From Pinus tabuliformis (lineage: Eukaryota > Streptophyta > Pinopsida > Pinales > Pinaceae), in the NCBI GenBank assembly GCA_031772625.1, contig CM062816.1, positions 635,250,352 through 635,314,351 of the forward strand: a DNA stretch of 64,000 nucleotides, written 5' to 3'. The translations under genes were made by a program, and so were the position numbers. Position 1 is the first letter of the stretch. Every line of letters begins with the position of its first letter. The notes below the pieces were generated by a model. The model saw only the letters and a list, made by a program, of their open reading frames with translations. It was not told the origin of the DNA and did no database searches. Of the stretch, positions 20,769 through 29,133 are shown piece after piece.

Positions 20769-21854
20769 ATGGAACACACCAACCAAGGAATTCCCCATGA
20801 TGGAAATCCTAGCCCTTTCTCCTCTTGGGGAGAAGTTGGTGCGCCCCACATGGCCACATTGTCGCTTCCAGGACTGACAATTGGCCTGCCAATTTGGCTA
20901 TTCTCAACCAGTGTAGTTCAGAACACCACGGTTCCTGAACAGTCGAGTCAACAGTTAGATCAGTCTAGAGCTGCCCTCCAGCCTTCCACTTCTTATAAAT
21001 CTTCCTCCAATCCTTCCTCTTCGCAAGGTAGAGCCGGCAAAAGCCAAGCTCCCATGGAGAAGAAGGAGAAGAAGAAGAAAAAAAAGAAGAAGAAAGAGCC
21101 TAAGGCGACTGGGAGCAAGCAAAATACATCTGACAAAAATCCACACACAGCATGGACTGGGCCTAAATCGCCATGTGTCATATGTAGAGGAGACCACTTC
21201 CACCGAGATTGTCCCTGTATTCCCCGGATACTAAGGGACTGGTCCCCTCGTTTGCACAGTTCGGAAGCATCAACCTCTGATAGCCATGTTGAATGCTTAC
21301 CGTCAACCAGCGAAAGTGAAGGTTCTAGACAAAGAGGGGGAACAAGATTCCCCTGCAGACTGTGTGAAGGCGATCACGCCATCCACCATTGTCCCTTCTT
21401 AGACGAAGCAAAGAGAGTTTTGGAAGATCGACCGGTTTCACCGTTACGACTTCCTCCTGGATACAAAAAACTCGCGCCAAGTCCTTCATTGGTTGAAAAT
21501 ACAGCTGACCACTCAAGTGGTCAGCTGAAGCGTCAGTCACTGAAAATGAACCTACTGAATCCAGACCGGACGAAATTCCAAAGGTCGAAACGGCAGTTGA
21601 CCCGGTTCTCCCTTCAGAAGTTTCATCTTCAAATGACACCGTCACTGAAGATTCATCTTCAGCTGACACCCTCACTGAAGAGAATAAGGATGACACCATC
21701 CAGATTCTTTTCATCAACACCGATTCTGATGAGCATCAGGGCAATGCGCCCACTCCTTTATCGCAGGAAGGAGCATCGTCAGGGTCATATCCGGCCGTAT
21801 ATTCGGTCCCACCACCAAGCAACCTGGTTGTGTCCTTTGATTGGAACCAACTAG
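20769..21854 (+). CDS. Element D gag-like protein with two zinc knuckles
   Basis: A 361-codon frame starting at the ATG in GAGAACATGGAACAC. It contains a lysine run (about residues 96-108) and two knuckle-like motifs, CVICRGDHFHRDC (about residues 137-149) and CRLCEGDHAIHHC (about 197-209), both C-x2-C-x3-H-x4-C. The C-terminal third is rich in S, T, Q, L and P. Such paired short knuckles occur in nucleic-acid-binding gag tails. It is shorter than typical gypsy gag and no clear capsid fold is visible at the N-terminus. It overlaps the protease-like frame by about 25 bp. Confidence 0.6.
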   Translation: MEHTNQGIPHDGNPSPFSSWGEVGAPHMATLSLPGLTIGLPIWLFSTSVVQNTTVPEQSSQQLDQSRAALQPSTSYKSSSNPSSSQGRAGKSQAPMEKKEKKKKKKKKKEPKATGSKQNTSDKNPHTAWTGPKSPCVICRGDHFHRDCPCIPRILRDWSPRLHSSEASTSDSHVECLPSTSESEGSRQRGGTRFPCRLCEGDHAIHHCPFLDEAKRVLEDRPVSPLRLPPGYKKLAPSPSLVENTADHSSGQLKRQSLKMNLLNPDRTKFQRSKRQLTRFSLQKFHLQMTPSLKIHLQLTPSLKRIRMTPSRFFSSTPILMSIRAMRPLLYRRKEHRQGHIRPYIRSHHQATWLCPLIGTN

Positions 21855-22360
21855 GCAGACCCCGGTTACCAGCCAGTATACCATTCAGAATTATAGTCCA
21901 AATATACAGAATGGTAATGGCTGGAACTATCATTGATGAAGGGGCATCTGTGAGTATCCTTTCCTCTATTGCTTGGAAAGCACTGGGTTCCCCGGCGCTT
22001 TTGCCTGAGATAAGAAATCTCTCGGGTTTTGATAAAGGAACCAGTCGACCATTAGGGATCCTCCCCAATGTGCCCATTACATTGAAAGGGAAGGCCGTTC
22101 AAATGAACGTGATGGTCGTTCAAGGACCCTTGGATTATAACCTACTCCTTGGACGAGACTATATATATTGCATGGGAGCAATAGTCTCCTCACTCTTTAG
22201 AGTAATGTGTTTTCCACACGAAGGAAGAATGGTCAAGCTCGTAGACCAACTTTCATTTCCGGGATCACGCATCGCAAGTAGTCACATACCAACCCTGAAT
22301 GGTCTATTCAATCAAGAAAGGTCTCCACCCCCGATTCTTCTTCTTGATGAGTGCGAGTGA
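21830..22360 (+). CDS. Element D retroviral-type aspartic protease domain
   Basis: A 176-codon frame. TIIDEGASVSILS (about residues 33-45) matches the D-x-G-A-S active-site region, and YNLLLGRDYIYCMGAIVSS followed by LFRVMCFPHEG (about residues 102-131) is the second signature typical of plant Ty3/gypsy (Tat/Athila side) proteases. The protease would cleave gag within particles. RT does not follow. It ends in non-coding sequence rich in stem-loops. Confidence 0.75.
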   Translation: MSFDWNQLGRPRLPASIPFRIIVQIYRMVMAGTIIDEGASVSILSSIAWKALGSPALLPEIRNLSGFDKGTSRPLGILPNVPITLKGKAVQMNVMVVQGPLDYNLLLGRDYIYCMGAIVSSLFRVMCFPHEGRMVKLVDQLSFPGSRIASSHIPTLNGLFNQERSPPPILLLDECE

Positions 22361-25068
22361 TTCGGGAAAATAGGGCTGGGACCCAGGGGGCATGCATCCT
22401 GGTCTGCTTTGGGCAGAGAAAACCCTGGGTATAAGGTAGAATTTCCGCGGGAGAATATGACTAGTCCGTACCCCGTCCCCTCCTTCCTCTTCGTAAGGAA
22501 GAGCCGGCAAAGAGCCAAGGCCCCATGAAGAAGAAGGTGTTGATGGAAGTGGGGTTGTTCTGGAAAAAGATTCTTTTGTCAAAGTTATGTGTTTGATGCA
22601 AATGGCCACTCACCTTTGTCTATTTTTGTAGACAATGCCGAAGAAATGTTTCGTTTGAAAGATTAACAAAACAATCCTCGGGTAACCTGAAAGAGGTATG
22701 CCTTTGGTAAAACAAATGTTTTATCTTTGAGGAGTGTTCTTCTCTTGTCGCAAGTAGCTGTTCTCTTGTCGCAAGTAGCTGTTCTCTTGCGATCTTGCAA
22801 AGATCCATCAAAGTTAGACTATCGAGAAAAACCAAGTAGCTGCTCTCTTGTGATCTCGTATAGTCCCAGTAAAACTAGACTAGCAAGGAGACAAGTAGCT
22901 GTGAACACCCAAAGAAAAGTAGATGTGGAAACTGGAGGGATAACCTTGAAATTGTACTTTATACCTGGGGGCATGCAAACCTTTTGGAGTGCAAGCGAGG
23001 AGCGATTATTTATCTGTTTTTTGGATTAGTCGTAACCCAAACTTGCATAAAGAAAGGATATGGAGCAAAGCGTAGTGAGATGAAGCTCCTTAAAAAATAG
23101 CGATCTCCAGGAGACCTTCTTATCTTATGACTGGTATAAACGAGCAGTTTTGGCAAAGTTCATGCTCGTTAAAAAATAAACGCAAAACCGAGCAGTTTTA
23201 ACGCGGAATTCATGCTCGTTAAAAAATAAACATAAGCATGTGAGCAAGCTTCCCCCAGAGTTCAAGCTCATCCAGAAAAAATGAACCGGTAAATAACCAT
23301 TTGAGACTGTAAATTCATCAGCCATAAAAACCTTGGTTGTGTTTGCACCGTCACCTCCATTTTTCATTTGGCCGATCATTCACATCCACTTGATTGTTTA
23401 CCTATTTTGAGGAACAGCTGCGAAGAGTGATTTCACCTAGCCATCCTTGTGACATTGCCGTGATTGGAAAATTCCAACCTATACCTGGAATCTGCTGCTA
23501 TCCCTGTTTATCACTCGTTCCTCAAAATACGAGTCTTCTTTGAGCTCTTTTCATCTGACTCGTAAAATATGAAAAGTTTGCCGAGTTTTGGCCTTCCAGC
23601 TCGTTAAAAAGACCGGAAGAGCTATCCCTCCTCTAGTTTTTAATCTTTTTGGACCTGAGGGATTATTGCACAAAAAGATCGAGCGCTTGTCTAGTTCGGC
23701 TCGATAAAACTATCGAACATTCATCCCTTCTGTATTGTTTTATACTTTTTCGGACTTAAGGGATTAGATGACGAAAAAGGACCCTTGGAGTTGACTTTAC
23801 GTACCTTTTCAGACTCTCTAAAAATGAAAAGGACCGAGTTGTCTTTGTCGCTAGACTCATTAAATACATTAAATAGCGACAAACTTGTCTTTAGACGAGA
23901 ACGAGTTTCCCTATCGCTAGGCTCGTTAAAACATAGCGATGGGCTTGCCCGAAGGGCAGGTTATAGAACAAGCATATGTTATCCTCCTCAAGCTTGACAA
24001 AAATAAAGAGGTACTGGTCAAAAATGACTGGGGAAAAATTGGTAGAATCTCAAAGCTTAATGGTAGCAAGTCGCTCTTGAACATGACACTTTTGCCTCCG
24101 TACCACATCGGGTTGGGTTGTTTCATTCACCAGTCTCATCACCATGGTCTCGCCATACCATCCACATTTGGGGTAATGCTACCGATCCATCACATCAGTG
24201 TCGTTATATGTTCAAGAGATGTCGTTCGGGAAGAGTCAACCGTGTCCCATCCACTGCCATACATCATCTTTCATCCTTTCATGACCGCCACCCTGAATCA
24301 TATTTCACAGATCGTTTTCACCTTCATCACAATCATTAGCTCCATTCCGTGTCATTGATGTGGGATTCATTAAGGCCCTCCTTTGACGGATCGCTTCTTG
24401 TCGACATCAGCTAATTATCCAAGAAGTTGATCTAGGAACACCCCCCCCAGTACTTTGAAGCTTGCATGCCTCAATGGCAAGTTTCTCACTTCCGGCGACA
24501 GGTATACATCAATGACCTTCGACCAGGAGATTTTGCGTGGTGTTCGACACCAAGTCCTATATTCACACCACGTGAATTGTACTGCAGTACCTTGAGGGTC
24601 ATCATCATTATCGGTGATTCCTCTCGCGCTTGTTAACAGTTTACATTATTGACTGGTAATCAAGCGATGTCTTTCCATGTTCGACTCCAAGAAATTCTCA
24701 CATGGATCGACTTGTACTTAGAGTGAAGATCGGACGAGTTTGAAGACCCCGGATCTAGTTTCATCCATCCGGGCTGCGATATATATTCAGGAAATAAAGA
24801 CATTGACATGTGCAGCAGATGATCATCCTACTCAAAGGATGATAATTTCAGCAGAGAATTATCAGTCTACCATCAGACGATCGTCTGTTCTATGTACAGA
24901 AAATGTATTTATAAAGCTGAGCATGGGAAATGCCCGCCTCAACTAGATCATGAAAGCAGTATGAAAAATAATGTATTGTATTGTATCTTATTACAGGTCA
25001 CCTCCCGGCGATTGAATGAACTTCGGATCCTCCTGATAAAGCATTTCACCCGATAAACGACCTCATAC
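22361..25068 (+). other. Element D long non-coding region rich in stem-loops
   Basis: This is the place where RT, RNase H and integrase would lie, but no such domain is readable. Instead there are repeated short units near 22730-22910 (GTAGCTGTTCTCTTG(T/C)) and many perfect stem-loops: 23139-23170, 23547-23576, 23643-23679, 23745-23779, 23804-23832, 23844-23883, 23913-23940, 23944-23960, 24748-24773, 24822-24843, 24841-24863 and the palindrome 24874-24887. Several share the loop motif CTCGTTAAAA. A structured RNA role (packaging, dimerisation or export) is inference. Confidence 0.7.
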
Positions 25069-25081
25069 TTTAGGGGGCAAC
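25069..25081 (+). other. Element D polypurine tract
   Basis: TTTAGGGGGCAAC directly before the LTR start TGTTATAG at 25082. Confidence 0.8.
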
Positions 25082-26130
25082 TGTTATAGACATTTTTGTG
25101 CCTTACAGCATGAAGCATGAAATGTCCATAATCTAAGGGATCCAAAGTCCCTAAACATGTTGTTCCTACCCCTAGAGGAACAAGGTCAGCAAACCACAGC
25201 AATTCAAATCAGTTCTCCACTGAAAAACACTCAAAAACAAGTCAATTCTGGATCATGTCAACTGCTCCACTGAGCATCTGCGCTGAATGTCAACTGCTCC
25301 ATGGTCTACCTGCGCTGAATGTCAACTTCAACAAAGGCTACCTGCGCTGAGCGAGTTTTGACATGTGGAGGTATCTTTCCTCAATGTGTCAGTGCCCAGG
25401 AAGCTTCCAAAATGACACTTGGATCAAAGGATTCGCCTAGTGATGAGTAAGAGGTTCTAAAACTCCAAGTGGAAGCTAGGATCTCCAAGTGGACTCAAGA
25501 ACTGAAGAAGAACTGGAGTTGAAGAGGACACTAGTCACACATCAAGCTGACTCATCTTCTCTCCAAAACTCTATATAAGGATCTCATCCCATGAGATCTG
25601 GAGGCCGGAATTTTGTGCAAAGAATTGCTGTTGGTTTACAGTTGGAACTATTGGGTGATTGCTTGAAGGAGGTGAAGAGGAGATTTCTTTCCGTTGGGAA
25701 GGTGATGTTGGATTGGGCCTCTTATGGTTGTATCACCACCTGAACCTTACTTTCTTCCATTAATAAAGCATTTGAGGTTCTTCTATTCGCATGTGTTTCA
25801 ATGATGTATTGTTTTACTTGCGTATTTGATTTATTCTAATCCTTGAATCAATTATGAATGCATGATTCTTGTAGTTTCCCTTTCTCGTCTTGTTTGCAGG
25901 ATCTTGGTGTAGCTGGGCCCGTGAGAAGACAAGGAGCTGGGAGCAAGCAGCAAGGAGAGAAGATTGGATCAACCATTGGCGAAAGACATCAGTGAGTGGA
26001 TCTCTTTCTCCCCCCTTTTGCATCTCATAAAGAAGTAATCTTAGATAGCTTTGCTTTGATTGTTGCTAAGGATCTATCACCCTTAGAGTGGGATAGGGTC
26101 ATTCCGTATTGGATACTTTTCCCAACAACA
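25082..26130 (+). repeat. Element D 3' LTR
   Basis: 1,049 bp, same length as the 5' copy with about 11 substitutions by eye; followed by CCATA (26131-26135). Confidence 0.95.
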
Positions 26131-26135
26131 CCATA

Positions 26136-26377
26136 AGAGCAAGTTCAGTAGTCTCACTATCACTTTCATCTCTTTCACAAGGAAATATAGCTGGAACATC
26201 AGAGGATAACACATTCATACCTGATAATGATTTTGAATCTGATTCTGAATCTGAAGAGCTTCTTATGCCTAATCCCCAATCGATTCTCCCACTGTCATAG
26301 TCCTTCTGAGATGTCTTCTTCTTCTTATGAGCTTTCTTCTTAAGCTTCTTTCCCATTGTTCCACGGATCTCCTTCAA
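26136..26377 (-). pseudogene. Element C gag-like region upstream of the element D insertion
   Basis: Minus-strand translation: GKKLKKKAHKKKKTSQKDY, then an acidic stretch SSSDSESDSKS and DESDSETTELALM, a basic/acidic linker common in large plant copia-like gag proteins. It lies between the element C primer site and the element D insertion, so it is the start side of the C gag region. I did not see the canonical N-terminal capsid words. Confidence 0.6.
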
Positions 26378-26400
26378 GCGATCAAGCTTCTATCAAAGGA

Positions 26401-26415
26401 CCTGCTCTGATACCA
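26401..26415 (-). other. Element C primer-binding site
   Basis: Minus strand TGGTATCAGAGCAGG, two bases from the LTR edge at 26418; initiator-Met type. Confidence 0.9.
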
Positions 26416-26417
26416 AT

Positions 26418-28344
26418 TGTTGGAAATAATACTGAGAGGGGGGGGGGGAATCAGTATTATCACATTAATAAAACTTTTTCATTTCCATGATCAGATTCAT
26501 ATATGCTACTTCCACAACTTCTTATGATTAAGTTAATTGATCTTCAATGAGTGCATTAGAACATTATCAACCATATTATCAGATAACAGATGCAGTAATA
26601 GAGAATAGATCATCACACATAAGGCACACATATGAACACCATGATATAAGGTGGAAACCCAATGCGGGAGAAAACCACCTGCTGCAAGTCATCTCAATAT
26701 TCTTCTTAATAAGAAAATCCTTTTGCAATATTTGTACTGGTGCAGTCTTATACCAGTACGGGAGCTACAACCCCCTTTGCTCTTGTACTAGCCGATCCAT
26801 TTACTAGTACGCAGGCTACTACCTGCTACAATGCTCCAAAGATTTCCTTTAGCTCTTGTACTAGCTTAGATACTAGTACGTAGGTGCTGACCTACAATCT
26901 TCTCTCCTCCAGGTACCACATTTCATCAATTTTCAGACTGGATACACTGAAGCACAACACATAATCTGAAAGGCCACATTTCATCCAATTTTCATACTGG
27001 ACCCAACAACAACTTTGAAGCTCATAATCAAACAACCTTCTAAATCACCCAATCATCAGATCCATACATATACAATGATATTATGAGAGTTATCAACCAG
27101 ATCTAGTACATCAGATCACATGAAGATAACCGATCCATTCATCCAACAAAACTGAAGTTAATCATAATCATTCACTCAATCACTGCTGTTATCTGAACAT
27201 AATATCAGAACCAAACATCACTTCAACAACCCAGATCATAAGAATGATAAGCAGAGATTTTAAGAGAAGTAAGAAGCTTCACCCATGTACTGCCTGCTTA
27301 CGTAAGCACCCCGCTCAACTGCTCGCCTGCTTATAGTACGCACCTTGCTCAACTGCTCGCCTGCTTACAGTACGCACCCTGCTCAACTGCTCGCCTGCTT
27401 ACGTACGCACCCTGCTCAACTGCTCGCCTGCTTACGTACGCACTGTAGTCAACTGCTCACCTGCGTACCTCGCTCTAAGTCCATTGGACTGCCTGCGGAC
27501 CTCCACACCTGCAACCCTTCTGTGCCTGCGTACCGGCGCACCTGAAACACTTCGTTCCTGCGTATGTACGCACTTTTCTTTCACTGTACCTGCGTACCTC
27601 CGGGCATAGATGATTTCAAGACTTCAAGAATAACCCAGACAATCATATCTACAAATCTGATCATGCGTCGAAGAGATCTCAATCCATCAGTAGATTCGCC
27701 TTATTTAGATCTAGACATTACTCCCAAGAGATCATAATATTTCAGATCTAGCTCTCATAAGATGTTCAACCCAAGCACACACAAGGCCAAAAGATCTCCT
27801 TTTCTTTATATAGGAAAGCTCTTCCTCAAATCATGGATCAATACCACGGGCCGACACCATAATAACACAAATACCGTCGGCTAAATACCAAGAGTAAAAC
27901 ATAAGAAACCCCACATGTGAATTTATTTGCCTTGAAAAGTGTGCACTGGGGGTACGCACCTCCTGAACGGCTGACCTGCGGGTATGTACGCACTTTATGT
28001 AACATGGGCCTACGTGTACGCACCTTCTGTAAGGTGTACCTGCGTACCCCTTATTTTCTTCAATATTTGATAGCTGATCATCAATCTCTGCTGCTGTGAT
28101 CTATCACCTGAATGGGTTGCCATCAAGGACAACACTTTAGCCATAATGCCAACAATCTCCCCCTTTGGACTTGATGGCAAAGCTTACTAAGAACTTTCCA
28201 TTTGATTCCTTTGAGCTGTCCTGCATCTATGTATTATGTCACATCTGATATCTCTTCTGTAGATTCATCTGAGTGTATATAAGTGAGATGATCTTCTATG
28301 AGAGGGTTGCCATCAAGTACAACACATGCATCATAATGCCAACA
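26418..28344 (-). repeat. Element C 5' LTR
   Basis: 1,927 bp, TGTTGG...CCAACA, about 98.5% identical to 13384-15308, with the same tandem arrays and the same duplicated edge block (about 28115-28165). Confidence 0.95.
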
Positions 28345-29133
28345 ATCTTCCATACCCATTACGCGCCAAAATTACGTCAGGATGACGTCATCACTAAAAA
28401 GCGCTAAAATGTCCAAAATTCATTAAAAAGTCATGAAAACGACTATTTTGTTTATTTTCTATTGTTGCGCCTGCGAAGAACGTGCATGCGGTTTTACGAT
28501 CAATCTGCCACCAAACGTGCACAGTCCATCACCCTGCAAATTTGGCTCCATAGCTCGACCCTGTAGTGTGAGTTGTACCTGCTGATTGCCCTCTGCGCCA
28601 TCAAAAACAGGTATTTACCCATTTTTCGCCCGAAAACCTTGTTTTTTCCAAAATTCGCTGTTGAAATTGCCTAAAGATCTATAATTCAAATCCAAAAGTG
28701 CTCCTGCCTATCAATCACCACCTGTTAATATACTATGTGAGCCATTGTTCAAAAAAGAAACCAGCAAACGTGCCCTCCTCTGCAAACTGGCCATTAAAAC
28801 GGACTTTGAGCCCATTTCCACCGACAGATTCTCCAAACTGCCCATGCATTGAGTCCCTTTGTCAAAATCCTCTACAAAATTTCGCTCATTTGGCTAAAAG
28901 TCAATCCCATTCCCTCTGTAGTTTACTCACAGAGCCTATGAATCCAATGAATTCATTCAAAAAACCTGTCTAAATTCTGCAAATTGGCTTTTTTACCATA
29001 AACTTTACACAGTGGGGCCATATATATATCCAAGTCTAGTCTGCCAGCTCCCTTACAAAGCTTCAAAGGCAATTTTCACTATTCAGTTGTTACATCAATC
29101 CAAATTCCAGATTACAGACACAGAGCATTCAAG
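28345..29133 (+). promoter_or_regulatory. Upstream region of H1, right part: TGACGTCA and TATA box
   Basis: It holds TTACGTCAGG (ACGTCA at 28374-28379) and the palindrome TGACGTCA (28383-28390), a bZIP/TGA-type binding core, and a TATATATAT box at 29021-29029, about 105 bp before the H1 ATG. GC-rich words near 28470-28620 continue the composition seen at 13080-13383, so element C probably split a single promoter. Function is inferred from motifs and spacing. Confidence 0.45.

Larger units (their letters stand above)
18010..26130 (+). mobile_element. Element D: gag/protease-only LTR retrotransposon (Ty3/gypsy-type, Tat/Ogre-like signals)
   Basis: Plus strand, 8.1 kb, complete ends: LTRs 18010-19058 and 25082-26130 (both 1,049 bp), TSD CCATA, primer site at 19059, gag-like ORF 20769-21854, protease-like ORF 21830-22360 and polypurine tract 25069-25081. 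No RT, RNase H or integrase signature lies in the remaining 2.7 kb, so it looks non-autonomous. LTRs differ at about 11 sites (about 1%). It looks structurally whole for its type and is the youngest dated insertion here, inside element C. The Tat/Ogre link rests on the primer site and protease wording and is tentative. Confidence 0.85.
13384..28344 (-). mobile_element. Element C: gag-only LTR retrotransposon (Ty1/copia-like gag) containing element D
   Basis: Minus-strand element with LTRs 13384-15308 and 26418-28344, Met-tRNA primer site beside 26415, polypurine tract beside 15309 and gag-type coding remnants between. Flanking pentamers are ATATT (13379-13383) and ATCTT (28345-28349), a possible one-mismatch target duplication. 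Element D occupies 18010-26130 within gag. Without D the internal part is about 3 kb, and no protease, integrase, RT or RNase H signature is seen, so it is non-autonomous. LTRs differ at about 29 of 1,926 sites by eye (1.5%). Young, with few breaks besides the nested insertion. Confidence 0.85.

Noticed and set aside
22304-22609. Minus-strand frames opposite the element D protease region
   Set aside because: Shadows of the plus-strand coding and hairpin region; low-complexity composition only.
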